Shown: positions 1 to 11,400 of the stretch, one piece after another
Layout: every line of letters starts with the position of its first letter
Position numbering within the stretch: position 1 is the stretch's first letter
Assembly (NCBI GenBank): GCA_014529385.2
Contig: CM043963.1
Coordinates: forward strand, 68,889,412 to 68,953,411
Reading direction: 5' to 3'
Origin: Adiantum capillus-veneris
Lineage: Eukaryota > Streptophyta > Polypodiopsida > Polypodiales > Pteridaceae
Length of the DNA: 64,000 nt
Notes under the pieces: model-generated
Told to the model about the DNA's origin: nothing
Databases searched by the model: none
The model's input: the letters and a program-made list of their open reading frames with translations, nothing else
Translations under genes and position numbers: made by a program

Positions 1-2427
1 GGCAAATTACTTCTTGCCATTTATAGATGACTCTATGAAAAAGGTATGCAGGATCTATCTCTTGAAGAGAAAAGACAAGGTATTCTCTACATTCTAGAAG
101 TTCCTTGCCATGCTTGAAAACCATTAGGGAAGAAGCTTAAAGTTGTGCAAATTGACAATGGGGGAGAACATGTCTCTACACTGTTCAAGGACTTCTACAA
201 TAGTAGAGGGATTAGACAACAATTTAATATAGAAGTTTACTATCCCATACACACTTGCTCAAAATGGTGTTGTTGAGTGCATGAATAGGACTATTCAAGA
301 AAGAGTCATTGCTATGCTATCTATGGCAAAATTACCTCCAAAATTTTGGGGAGAAGTTGCATTGACTACAATTCATATTATTCAATAGGTCATCGAGTAC
401 TCCGTTGAAATTTAAAAATTCAAAAGAGTTATGGTCGAGAAATAAGCCAAGTTATGATCATTTACGTGTGTTTGGGTGTGAGGAATACTCTCATGTGCCA
501 AAAGAGCTTCGAGTTGGATCCCAAATTGCATAAGTTCATTTTCATGGGCTATGGTGCAGATGGAGAGATTGGATATCATCTCTGGCACCCAACATTTCAG
601 AAAATTATTCGTATCTCACATGTAATCTTCAATGAATCAAAGATGTACAAATAGACAATCTAGATTCTAAGGATTTGAGTACAAAAAGGTCAAATTTGAG
701 GACACAGCCTTCAAAATAGCTCAGTCTACTAGTGATGCACCTACCACTAGTAGTGCTCCTACAAGACCAGAATCTACCAGTCATGCATTGAGACGGTCTA
801 CTAGTGTCTCACGTGTTCCTAAGAGGTTTTAGCTAGGAATTGATTATATGCTTGTCACTGAGACTACGACGCACTAACTTGCTTACCAAGAAGCTATTCA
901 GATGGAAGATAGTGAGGAGTGGAAGCACGCTATGCAATCATAGTATAACTCCATTGCGGCTAATGAATAGAAGATCCCGCGCCTAAGTACAAGGCATGGT
1001 TGGTTGCCAAAGGATTCAAGCAAAAGGAGGGTGTGGACTTTGATGGATTTTCTCTCCTGCAGTCAAGATGACCACATTGTGCACCATGCTTGGTTTAATA
1101 GCCATTGAAGATGGAGCTAGTACAAATAGATGTGAAGACCACGTTTCTTCATGGGGATCTTGATGAAGAAGTTTACATGAGACAACCCCAAAGGGTTTTG
1201 AAGTCAAATTTGACAAGCCAAGTAGGGTTGAGCTTGGGTGTACAGATTGAAAAAGACAATGTATGGCCTCATACAAGGTTCAAGGCAATGGTACCAAAAG
1301 TTCGACAAATTTGTGTAGTCACTAGGATATGTAAGGAGCCAAGAGGATCACTGCTTGTATACTCGGAAGCTTACTGATGGCTCTCTTATCATCTTGATCT
1401 TGTATGTAAATGACATGCTAATAACTAGGGAAATCAAAGAAGAGATTGCTCAATTGAAGAAGTTGCTTAGCTCACAGTTGCTTTGAAAGATTTGGGAGAT
1501 GTAAATCATTTTCTTGGCATGCATATCAAGAAGGACAGAAAATGTGGATTCCTTGAATTATCTCAAGAAAGTTACACCCAAAAAGTCTTGCAATGTTTTA
1601 TTATCCAGGAGGGAAGTCATTGAGCACCCTAATTTAAGCATATTTAAAACTTAGCAATGCGAATGCTCCCAAATCATATGTTGAAAAAGCAAAACTGACT
1701 GAAGTGCCATACTCTTCACCAGTTGGTAGTCTCATGTATGCAATGGTAGCCACTAGAACATACATTGCATTTGTTGTGGAAATGGTGAGAAAATACATGG
1801 CAAAAAGCAATGGGAGGTAGTGAAGCATATTCTCAGGCACGTGAAGGATACAGCAAGCAGGTGTTTATGCTTTGGTAATAGCAATGCATCCATTGTGGGT
1901 TACATGGATGCATATTATGCAGGTTGTGTGGATAATAAAAGATTCACTTCTGGCTATGTTTTCATCTTTGCGGGAGGAACCATCTCTTGGAGGTTAGATC
2001 TCCAAGATTATATGTCCTCTCACACTAGTATGTTGTAGCTTCAAATGCTAGCAAAGAGACCATATGGCTAGCATGTCTAATGGGAGATTTGGGCATTGAA
2101 GAGGTTCCAATTTTGCATTGTGATAGTGAGAGTGCTATTGCATTGATGAAGAATCTCGTGTTTCAAAACAAGTTGAAACACATCAATGTGAGATACCCTC
2201 TCATTCAAGATTTCTTGACTGACAAGCGTGTAGAATTAGTCAAGCTATGTGCAGATGACAAACCTATGGATGCTATTACAAAAGGCTTAGCTACCGAGCA
2301 ATTTTCACACTGCATATTGTTGATGGGTGTAGGGTGAAGCCATCGATGCTTCACAAGTTGTATATGTTTTGTATAGGATTTATTTCTTTGTTGCCACTTG
2401 GGCAACATTGGCCTTCAAGTGGGAGGT
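1..2427 (+). pseudogene. Decayed Ty1/copia pol (integrase, reverse transcriptase, RNase H)
   Basis: Broken reading frames carry Ty1/copia pol signatures in the right order. The integrase core is seen as IDNGGEHVSTLFKDF near 150-200, and its C-terminal part as SYDHLRVFGCEEYSH at about 450-500. The reverse-transcriptase entry motif is VQIDVKTTFLHGDLDEEVYM at 1117-1180, and the catalytic YxDD box survives only as LYVNDML near 1400. RNase H is recognised by CDSESAIALMKN and KHINVRYPLIQDF at 2110-2210. At least a dozen stops and frameshifts separate these pieces and the second catalytic Asp is Asn, so the element is dead. The 5' end lies outside the window. It is followed by a polypurine tract and LTR start. 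Confidence 0.85.
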
Positions 2428-2700
2428 TGTTGGGGTTGCACGCCATGTGGCCGACCCAACAATAGACTAACCTACACACACTAAATCTATTCCGTTGATA
2501 ATATTATTCAATAAGGAGTGTGAGATAGTTGTCTCACAAGAGCTCCACCAAAATAGGGTTCACCCTCTGTCTTCATCCTCGAGCAATTTTAGCTATATGC
2601 TTGGCACCTCATGCATACTGTAGTTGGTCAAGAAGCACCCTAACTCCAATAAATGTATAGCCTTGGGGATTAATGATTATACTATCATGTACTCTACTTT
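2417..2700 (+). repeat. Polypurine tract and start of 3' LTR of the decayed copia
   Basis: The purine run AAGTGGGAGG (2417-2426) directly precedes TGTTGGGGTTGC at 2428, the usual arrangement at a plant copia 3' LTR. I could not fix the LTR end because no second copy is in the window; 2700 is a nominal limit. Confidence 0.55.
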
Positions 2701-3898
2701 TACTCTCATATTTTAAACTTCCCACATCCTAACAAAAATAGTTTGGCAAAGACTCATGAATCAAGTAGTAAACCTGCTCAATTGTGCAAGCCTCAAGTAT
2801 CTCCTCTTTTTAAGTTTGCAAAGTGGTGAGTAGCTTCTTCTCAAGAATATTAATCTACAAACCCCGCACCCTTGTGGAGAACCTCCTTTCATGATTTTTT
2901 CTCTCCTAGCACTGGCAATTCCCACTATGTTGATTGGATTGCTAGGAGTCAATTTCATTGGAAAAAAATGGTTTGACTCAGTTTATGAATGTTTCAATTT
3001 TCCAATCAATTCTTTCTATGATGATTAAATTATAGATTTTTTTATAAATCTTTGCTAAATTCAATCAGTTCATTAAGTCTACCTCTCCTTGGAAGATTTG
3101 TTTCTAGCAATGCCATGACCAGTCTTTATTTCTTTCCTATTTCTTTATGACTGCATGATTTACAGTCCACTATCCACATCTTAATTACTTTGTAACCTAG
3201 TCGTATTCCATAATTAAGAAATTTTGATCATACCATATCGATCTCCTCTGTCTCTCTCTATGTGTGTGTGTGTGTGTGTGTGTGTTTGCAATAAATATAG
3301 TTTACTATAAAAACATTGAGAGTATATGCCTTTTGAGATATCTTAATATCATAAGAAAGCACCAAAAGTTAGTCTATTATCACATACGTAGAACTATGTG
3401 ATAATAAATGTTTTTAATACAAGGAGCTACTTGCCAAGAACTGAGTCTCCTAGCAATAGGTGGAATGCTATGCTATTTGTTAGCATTGACTTGCTCAAGA
3501 GGATCCTGCTAATAGTATTACCACTTGTATAGAAGTGATATGAGCAAGTACACCCAATAAAATTTAATTAATTCCCAATAATTAGAGCTTAGACCATAAA
3601 CAATATGTGATGACTTATCTAACCAAACTAGGTAATGTCTCTATCCATTAAGAGAATCAAAAGTGAAGCCTCTAGACATTAGAACAATCAATTGAACCAT
3701 TTTTCAGCCTGCTTTGGCCTAGGAAAAAAGGTTTCAATTCCAAGGATGGACTTTGACACCATAAACCTCATAACTGGCCATAGTCACTTCAATGCCCTTC
3801 ATGAGTCCTAACTCAATCCAATTCTAACATACCTTTTAGAGTGGGTACTCACTTGTAGAGAGCATAATGAGGGAGAAAATTTGACTATCTAGGCCTTG
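2700..3898. other. AT-rich stretch without a gene
   Basis: I see no convincing coding frame. A (TG)n microsatellite lies at 3260-3285. The rest is AT-rich sequence without recognisable domains. Confidence 0.5.
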
Positions 3899-4050
3899 AA
3901 TAATGTCACATATTAACCAATTATTGATGATGCAGATGCATGTGAAGTACTTAATGAGAAAAGGGTTGAAAATGAGCAAGCTAGAAGTATGCCTAAATGG
4001 TTGGTGCAACCTTTGTGTGATAGTAAATTGGTTGCACCTTTGTCCGGCTA
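3899..4050 (+). pseudogene. Copia pol fragment related to element B
   Basis: This stretch reads, with one stop, as a peptide containing NEKRVENEQARSMPKWLVQP. It aligns residue by residue with the linker between integrase and reverse transcriptase of copia element B on the other strand (DEERVENEQARGMPKWLVHT, coded near 28290). It is an old fragment of the same or a sister family. Nothing recognisable follows it. Confidence 0.65.
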
Positions 4051-4652
4051 TTAGAAAATGCAATACACAACATGATAACTTCAGAGTCAGATTGAGAAAA
4101 ACCAACTTGAATTAACTTAGATGATTCTAATGGTGGCCCAAGGCCTTTCTTATATACGTAGGAGTTTGCCCTACCTTACTAAATTCACAAATTGCACATA
4201 ATAACAAATATCAATAACATGCATTATACTATGAGGTGCAATCTCCAATGCTCTCTCTGCAGCTCATGATAATTAAGCATAGAAAGATCAATTCATAAAG
4301 AATCTACCATGGACACTCTAGGAGACATTTTATACTAGATACACCTTGGATTTTGCAACCCCCTCTTGTGTTGCCATGAGCATTCCACCTCAAGATTGTG
4401 CCGCCACATTAGAAAGTGGATTAGGAACACATCTTGCCCAACATCCCAAAGTAGTCAGCAAGACAATGATATGGAACACATTTGGTCCAAAATCTTATGG
4501 ACGCATTGAATTGTGCATGCTACATCCAAAGCTTTTGACGGTGCAAGGTTGGTTTCACACTAGAAGCAATGTGCTCTTGAACTCTGACATAGAGGTCCAA
4601 ACACTAAAACAAAATATGAATTCCAACACATACTCTAATATATAGGTCCAAA

Positions 4653-5198
4653 TCACACTGAGGGAGCGTCATCTCCCTCTTGCCCCTGTGGAGCAATGTG
4701 CTCATGCATGTGCGTGTCAGCAGCAGGACCCTTGGACTGCAGTTGCAATAATTGTATCACTAACGTGGATAATTTAGTGACGTTTTCATTTAAAGATGCA
4801 AAATTTCCTTCCATGACTGATATGCATGTCTGAAGTGCACAAAATTCATGAATATCAAGCAGTTCATAAGTGTGGTCACCCGCCATAGCGTCGCGGGCAC
4901 TCTCCTTGAGAGAATCCGGCCACAAGCCATCATGGGCAGGATCCGGCGTACTATGCTCGAAATCAAAAGTCATATTGATATCTGAATCCATGGCGACACA
5001 ATGCAATGGAAGGACTAGCAAGAAAAATACCCGAGGTCGATAAGATGTTCCGTAGATGTAGGATGCACCACAACCGGTAATTATCAATAAAGAATCCCAT
5101 TGACACCGGTAATTAGCCTTACTAATTCGTTGGTGCTCCAAGCTTGAAGCGACCGGAAATTTTGTTGGTAGTCCAAATTGCTTGAAAGCACCCACCAC
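4653..5198 (-). CDS. Hypothetical ORF, no recognised domain
   Basis: A 181-codon minus-strand frame. An internal Met at about residue 70 begins an acidic part (MDSDINMTFDFEHSTPDPAH). This is followed by a possible short coiled coil near the C-terminus (MEGNFASLNENVTKLSTLV) and a Gln/Gly-rich end. Its length in an otherwise gene-poor repeat region is modestly unusual. I recognise no family. It could be a gag-like or captured exon, or a chance frame. Confidence 0.2.
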   Translation of the reverse strand: MVGAFKQFGLPTKFPVASSLEHQRISKANYRCQWDSLLIITGCGASYIYGTSYRPRVFFLLVLPLHCVAMDSDINMTFDFEHSTPDPAHDGLWPDSLKESARDAMAGDHTYELLDIHEFCALQTCISVMEGNFASLNENVTKLSTLVIQLLQLQSKGPAADTHMHEHIAPQGQEGDDAPSV

Positions 5199-5890
5199 AA
5201 ATGTTGTTGGTAGTCCGATCTTTAGAAGACTGTAAAGTTACCCGTTGAATAGCACCAAGTCGATTCCACACAGTTGGCAATAAATTTCAAAGCTACTGTT
5301 TGCAGTTTTGCACCATCATGACGGTACTACGAGCATACGGGGCCTGGGAAACAATCCCATGTGTTCACGAATAAAAAGGGGGGATCCCTGCTATGGGTAC
5401 CCACCCTTGCTTGCTAAAAAAAGTAGGTTGGCCACTAACCCAATGGGTGTGGGCGCCCACTGTGTGAAAAAAAAACGCTTGCACAGTCAATGGCTTCTTC
5501 GCAGGCAGCGCGAGGTGCAAGAACTTCTCAGCCCGCCTTGGGTGTTGGTTGAAACGCGCCGCCACACAAACGTGAAATTCCCAGCAGGCCCGCGTGCATC
5601 CGGCAAGCCCGAGAGCGGGGGTTTTGGCGCAGGTCCGAAGCTCGGCCCTTCTCCTCTCAAGCGGGGTTACCCACCGAACAAGGTCTCATCGAGAACTGTC
5701 AAGGAGAGAGTTCCACGGCCTTGCCCTCATGCACATGCAAAAAGTGCTCCACGCCTTCCCTAAAATTAGCTGGCTCTTGATACCAATGTGAGACTGGGGG
5801 AACTAGTGCCTTGGAGTCCACCTCCCAACCTCCCACTATATAGCATGGATCCTAGCCCTTTGCCCTAGTTGGACTCCCTTTCCACACTGC

Positions 5891-6082
5891 CTAGCCCGGC
5901 CTTGCCCTTGTCCTGACATTTGAAGTTGGCAGGTTGCTGTCACTATCATCCTCTTTCCCTTCTCCTTTGACCTCGTCCTTGTCTGAAGTGGATCCCTTGT
6001 CCTTGGATGCGCAATCCCGTGACAAATGTGCCTTCTTTCCACACTTGAAACAATGGCACCCACAACGCAAAATTCTCACCAT
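5891..6082 (-). pseudogene. Gag zinc-knuckle fragment
   Basis: The minus-strand frame contains CFKCGKKAHLSRDC, a perfect C-x2-C-x4-H-x4-C retroviral-type zinc knuckle of a Gag nucleocapsid. A charged Lys/Asp/Glu-rich tail follows, as usual downstream of the knuckle in plant LTR retrotransposons. No protease or pol follows in frame, so this is an isolated remnant. Confidence 0.6.
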
Positions 6083-6324
6083 AAACCAATTTCACTTTTG
6101 GTAAGTATGGAAATTCTATGACTTGGCATATGTAACTTTGTTAACAAGCTTCTATGTAAGAATTTATGAAAGGCACCATCCTCAATCAAGATTCTCACCC
6201 TATGGCCTTGAATGGAGCCATGTATCCTCCCTAATTCATGTGGTCAAAGGTCAGCTACCACATAGAGGCAGTGAAAAAACAAACATGAACTACCTCTCTA
6301 TGTGAAAACTTCACATTAGCATAC

Positions 6325-6549
6325 TTGGAGGAGGATTCAAGAGATAAGAAATACACTGACAAGGAAGAAGAAAACAAACGTGCTATTTGTGGAAAGAATG
6401 GCCTTCACATAAAGAAGAGAAACAATGGCAAGGAAGAAGAAAACAAAATTTGTATTTGTGGAAAGAACGGCCATTACATAAAGGAGTCCCATTACATGTG
6501 CCAAGTATTGCATACAAAGTTACGCTCAAAAACTAACTTGGATTGTTAG
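6325..6549 (+). pseudogene. Duplicated degenerate zinc-knuckle segment
   Basis: A short frame holds two near-identical blocks, KEEENKRAICGKNGLHIKK and KEEENKICICGKNGHYIKE, each about 27 codons. Both resemble a decayed Gag zinc knuckle with some Cys or His ligands lost. The flanks are gene-free. The block looks like a tandem duplication inside an old gag. Confidence 0.35.
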
Positions 6550-8090
6550 ATTTTTCAAAGTGCATTATGGTAGATGAAATTTGTACAGCAAAGGAGAAAT
6601 TTTCCAAGTTTTTTATTTTCCTCATGAGGCACACAAAGGGCATAAAGGTCGTGTGGGCAAGAGAAGGAAGTCATGCTCAAAGGCATGATGAGTATATATG
6701 CTCAACAAAAGGTAGTATGAAGATTATATTTTGAGGATGAAACAAGTGGTGATGCTAATTATAGTGTTTCTAGCAATCAATTAATGTTTCCAAAATGAAG
6801 CAATGATAAGAATTCAAATTCCAGTTGCCTTCCAATTTGTAGGCACTTAAAACTCAAAACTGTAATTTTGATGCTCTTAATGTGGAGAACAATATCTAGA
6901 CACTCATATTCAGGATGAAAAGAAGTATTTACAACAACGAATTGTTCAAAGTAGGCCAAAAGGTGTTCATAACTATGACAAAAATGAAAGAAAGAGGAAG
7001 TCTAGCTCAAGAGTGAAGGAGCCAAGGAGATTTCGTATAATCCTCCAACCTCACACAAAGGAGACACACAACTTTGATGGAAACAGGTGTTCTCTAATTT
7101 GCATATAACATTTGTTGCACTAATCAATTTCCTATGTACTTGATAAAGAAGTCTTCCGTGGGGGAGGATAAGGGACATAACATGTGTTGAGAAGAAAATG
7201 TTGCCGGTAATAAACTTTAATGTATCATGATGATGATTATCCAACCAAGGACATCAAAGAAGATGTTTGTGATGAAGAATTTGGAGACTTAAAGGTCAAA
7301 AATTAATGTGCAAGAGTAAATTCAAAGTATTTAGGTTATGATTTTGATGAGGAACTTGTATTATAGTTCTCCAAATTTCAATGTCTAACATTGCATGTTG
7401 GATGGGGGAAAAAGGGGAACACACCCAGCACTCAAACAACACGCCTCTCTATAGCCCAGGATAATCACTGCATCCCAATCCACTAGAGTTTACCTTCAGA
7501 ACTCACACAATTGACAGTAGACCACACCAATCTTTCCCATTTACGACCGTGTCGCAACGCACACCGCTCTCTCTTTCTCTCTCCCACACACAGAGGCCCG
7601 AGGAGGCACACGCATCTCAAACACCGGCACCAGATTGTTGGAACAGATCAAAGAAAGTGGAAGGAACGACATGAAAACAGGTATGATTCACTTCAATTAT
7701 GGCAAAGAACATCATCTATAACACCGTCAAACCTCGGCTACAAAGGCTCTGTCGCCATGAACACGACGAGCAACCAAAACTTGGACAACCACTGAATTCA
7801 CCTCTGCATGGACCTCCTCTTGAGAGCGGCAAAAAAATGAAAAACACAGTCATCGAAGCCCTCGTTGGCTCCGGACTATTCCTCCAGAGCTCTCTCCGAG
7901 CTTCTCCTTCTCCAAAAATTCCTTCTTGAACTCCCTCTTTGGCTCTGAGCACTCTCCTCCTTGAAAAACCCTTCCTCCACCTTATTCCTCTCCTAAAACG
8001 AGAGCTCCCTCAAAGCTGCAAAAAACCGCTCTCCAAACCGGCAAAAGAGTTCCCCGTTTGGGCATGTCAGGACCCCCAATTTAGGCTGAC
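6550..8090. other. No recognisable gene
   Basis: Only short frames without domain signatures occur here. Composition shifts from AT-rich to more GC-rich after about 7500. I see no LTR ends, RNA genes or coding motifs I can support. Confidence 0.4.
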
Positions 8091-8118
8091 ACTTTTCTAT
8101 TCTTAGCCCCCCTGCATG

Positions 8119-8341
8119 GGACGCCCCCCCTCGTCTATAAGCGTCACGGGAGAAACTCAAGGGATCTACGGTGGATGTTCAATCCACCGTTGATCCCATC
8201 TTTGGGTATCAAAAAAAATCCAACCCCCAGCTGCCCGCATCGTGACTCGACCACGCTACCTCCCACTCCACAGGCGCACAACCTATCCAACCCAGTTGAC
8301 GCGATTGGTTGAAAGCTATGCAACCTTAGTACTATATAAGC

Positions 8342-8378
<37 letters not shown>

Positions 8379-8495
8379 TGCTGCGTCGATCCAACGGCCC
8401 AAAGCCCTCCCCGCCCCGTCGATCACGCGCCAACCGTAGATCCCTTGAGTTAGACCCCGTGTCATTATAGATGAGGGACGCCCCCCTCTCACTAT
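8119..8495. mobile_element. MITE-like inverted-repeat element
   Basis: An 18-bp sequence, ACTCAAGGGATCTACGGT (8155-8172), reappears as its exact reverse complement at 8433-8450. The pairing continues outward with mismatches: CCCGTGACGCTTATAGACGA (reverse strand of the left arm) against CCCCGTGTCATTATAGATGA (right arm). The arms total about 45-50 bp. No coding capacity lies between them. A small hairpin (GGTGGAT/ATCCACC, 8172-8190) sits next to the left arm. The size fits a miniature inverted-repeat transposable element. I did not resolve a target-site duplication. Confidence 0.5.
8345..8378. repeat. C34 homopolymer
   Basis: An uninterrupted run of 34 C lies inside the MITE-like element. The complementary strand is a G34 tract able to form quadruplexes. 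Confidence 0.95.
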
Positions 8496-8499
8496 TTTG

Positions 8500-9900
8500 G
8501 GCTGGCCTTGAGCTTCAAGTCACATGGGAAGGGGCCCCTTGTCACGGCGGCGTGACAATGCCGTAGGACGCCCCCTTCTCATTAAAAATGAGATGGCCAT
8601 TGGAGGCGGAGAGTGAACACCGACCATGTCGGCCATGTCATCATTGCCAAATTGTTCGCCGTGAGCCATCGGATAACTCAGTGCTGCAGTTGGCTACCCA
8701 CAACGCCCAACACCAGCTGCAATACCACCTCTGAGAAGGTGCAAATCTTAACACGAGACCATGCTGCTTCGCCATAGCTCCAAGAGCTTGCTGAGCTCCT
8801 CTCTCTACGATGCTTGATATGAGGACGCCAACGTAGCCTATATCGCATGCGATGTGTGCTCCCTTCCATGCATGTGGGATTTAAGCCAGACACGTGGTGG
8901 CTCGTGGTAACTCCCAGCTCCCCTCAACTCACAAAGTCACCAAACTCATTCAAAAATCTCAAAAAACCCCCATTTTCTCATATCTTCCACAACTTGCCAA
9001 TCCTTGCCCATAACTCCTATTGTTGGTCCGTAAGATGAGAGCTGGTCCTCGGCCTTGTCTTGGGCAAGCACCGCCGTTTTTTGAATTTGCCGGGCACCTC
9101 GACCGATGCGATCAAAACGGCAAAAGTTCATCTCCTACCACACCGCCTATAATTGGCACCAACTTCAACAGGCCATAGCTAATCGACCAGGCATGCGATC
9201 GAGGAGCTATGACTTCCTGCTGACTCACCACCATGCATATCATGCTCCAAAATCTCTTGGAGGCCCAAAAAACACCTTATGGCACGTTGATCAAGGCGGC
9301 CCAACTGGCTCGAAACTAGCCTCCAGTGAAACTTCATTTGGCAATATCTTGGCATCCAGTACTCCAAATGACGATCTAAAAAGACCGTCATGCTTCATGA
9401 TGAGCACTTTATGCTTGTGCATTCACTTCACCTCTGATGCTCCAGCCACAACTACCCAATCTGGTACGGATTTGCAAACACTCCCAGTTTCAAACCTCCA
9501 CATCTTGCACTTTGTAGCTCCGTTTGATGAGCCGTTTGGACCTACTCCTTTAGCAATTCAAGCTCTACATCCTCAAGTCGAAAAACAGCACTTTGAACAC
9601 CCTTCACCTGCCATCCTATTTGGACCAACTTGGAGCCCATTTGGTCTAGAAAACCACATCTCCGTTGCCACTTGCCTGCATAGGCTCTTCCCACTTGCTC
9701 TAGCCCTCTACCATGCATTTGTCAGCATACATATCACTGCTTGTGCCCTCTGCTCTGGTCGACACAGTTCGGTTGCACCAATGTTTTTGAACTACAAATT
9801 TCTATATTGCAAATACCTTACTACAGATTGCTATGTTCCAAGTGTCAACACTACAAATCCCTCTATTGCAAGTCCCTAAGTTGAAGGTTTCCTCTACACT
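8500..9900. other. Unassigned region with one long uninformative ORF
   Basis: A 257-codon plus-strand frame (9106-9879) is open but matches no domain I know. Its residues (His, Pro, Ser, Cys) are what a non-coding strand often gives. It may be leader or LTR of an unrecognised retroelement read on the wrong strand. I do not call it a gene. Confidence 0.3.
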
Positions 9901-9922
9901 TCAAGAATATCCTTTTCGATAT

Positions 9923-10132
9923 TCAATTGATCTCAAAATCTTTGTTACTTCTCAAGTTGTGAGCTAGAGTGGTATCTCGTGAAGAGTGGACCTCAATGTG
10001 CTTGTTGTGAGCAAGGAACACTCGTATACTTGAATCTACCAATGTGGTCACATGAGCAATGAAGATGGTGGTGGTAGAAACATACAAATCAACCAAGTCA
10101 TTTGATCTAAATTTACTCAACCATAGCTTCAC
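9923..10132 (-). pseudogene. Possible copia RNase H C-terminal remnant
   Basis: The minus frame includes VFLAHNKHIEVHSSRDTT. This matches the invariant copia RNase H tail (VFHARTKHIEVHYHYVRE in element B) at most positions around KHIEVH. Nothing else of the element is legible around it. Confidence 0.4.
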
Positions 10133-10139
10133 TTAGCTT

Positions 10140-11071
10140 CACAATAGCCACACATCAAAGGCATCTTACACAAACTAAATAGCCAAAGCTTGGTGTTTGA
10201 TTCACAATTTTTATACAAATAGGTAGTTTTATAATAAGCTATGAAATCCTCTTCATATGGGGGCCTATGTATCGTGACCTCTTGAGTTTGCATAGTGAAC
10301 ATGCTTCCAGCTCTCTGGGACTTTACACAATTATGCCCCTTGGAAAGGAGGCAGATTACTAGAAGGAAGAGCGTCCTTTGCACTTGTTGGAAAATTTTTC
10401 TTACATCCAAGGGAAAGTAGAACTAGGTAGATGTAAGAGAAGCCTTTGAAGGGGTGCTCATGCTTAGCTAACTTGCAAGCCACTTTTAAAGAGAAGAGAG
10501 ACAAAGGGTATGAGAGGATAGAGAAAAAGGGAAACTAGGTGTTAATAAAAAATGTGGCCTAGTGACATTTTGTAATGGAGATTTAAAACATCCAAGTAGG
10601 GTAAAGGGGCTAATAAGTAGATAGTCTCCAAAAAGAAAATGGACGCACCCCCAATTTAGAGACAAAATTTTGTAATATTCTTGCAATCTTGCTTATGCGT
10701 CCTCTTGAAATTTGCTGAAAAATGCACTATTACTCGAGGCTTAAGTGCCTCTAATCTCTGAAAAACTTTAAAAATTGAAATTCCTCAAACTGAGAGTTAA
10801 GAAAAATGAAAAAAATATTGATCTTGATATTATCTAATTCATAATTTCATGAGGAACCTGATGCAATCATCACATTTCACACTCAACACGGTTTGCAAAA
10901 TGTTGCCCAAAATGACGTTTTTTCTTAGGTATCTCTATATTGGATCTCTGCGTTTTTTATTAATCTCTGTATTTTTTGTTTATCCCTTCACCCGATTAAG
11001 TTTTAATCATAGGTAACCAAGTAATGCCAACATCTAGGTCTATTCCATGCATGGGGAAGTTGAAAGCATAC
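10140..11071. other. No recognisable gene; possible further intron of the USP gene
   Basis: No coding motif is visible. Because exon 3 of the USP-domain gene ends at 11072 with a splice donor reading toward lower coordinates, this stretch is probably intronic. I found no fourth exon. Confidence 0.35.
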
Positions 11072-11193
11072 TTTGTAATAGCGTTTTGAGATGTCGTTTC
11101 CAGGATGAGCTTTGTGATACCCAATTTTGCTATTTGATCCACAATCTCTCTTTTGATAGAATCATTCTTCACATAACAAAGCTCATAGGTAAC
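11072..11193 (-). CDS. USP-domain protein, exon 3
   Basis: This exon is bounded by an acceptor (TTGTAG, just above 11193) and a donor (GTATGC, 11071-11066). It reads VTYELCYVKNDSIKREIVDQ followed by an IAKLGITKLILETTS motif. That matches the last third of the plant universal stress protein fold: a beta strand, the helix binding the nucleotide edge, then the 'I.KLViG.sS' strand and loop. In the canonical ATP-binding form this loop is Gly-rich; here Gly is Glu-Thr (LETTSQ), so nucleotide binding may be weak. The exon is 122 bp, starts in phase 0 (matching exon 2) and ends in phase 2. Downstream exons were not found. Confidence 0.6.
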
Positions 11194-11278
11194 CTACAAT
11201 TGAACACTTCATTGCTTAATTACAAAAAAGTATCAAGACTTTACAATGTCTAAGGATCTCAAAGTGGAATAATCATAC

Positions 11279-11400
11279 CTTGCTTTTGATGCACAACTTT
11301 ACATACTTAAGGACAAGCACCTTTGTGTCCAAGTTACGCTCTTCTTCCAGCCTTTTAACAAGATCAGGTTTTGCTTTATCAATTGGAGTCTTGCCACCAA
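11279..11400 (-). CDS. USP-domain protein, exon 2
   Basis: A 122-bp exon between an acceptor (TTTATAG, above 11400) and a donor (GTATGA, 11278-11273). It encodes GGKTPIDKAKPDLVKRLEEE and then a stretch ending KYVKLCIKSK, the middle of a USP domain (helix plus the 'lC..K' strand lead-in). It enters in phase 1 and leaves in phase 0. Exon 1 at 36895-37162 leaves in phase 1 and exon 3 enters in phase 0, so the three can be joined without a frame break. I identified the family from the three exons together; exon 2 alone would not be diagnostic. Confidence 0.6.

Noticed and set aside
5308..5763. 151-codon plus-strand ORF
   Set aside because: GC-rich Pro/Arg/Gly composition with several overlapping frames on both strands; no motif.
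9106..9879. 257-codon plus-strand ORF
   Set aside because: No domain, odd composition and no splice or neighbour support; likely a chance frame in repeat sequence.
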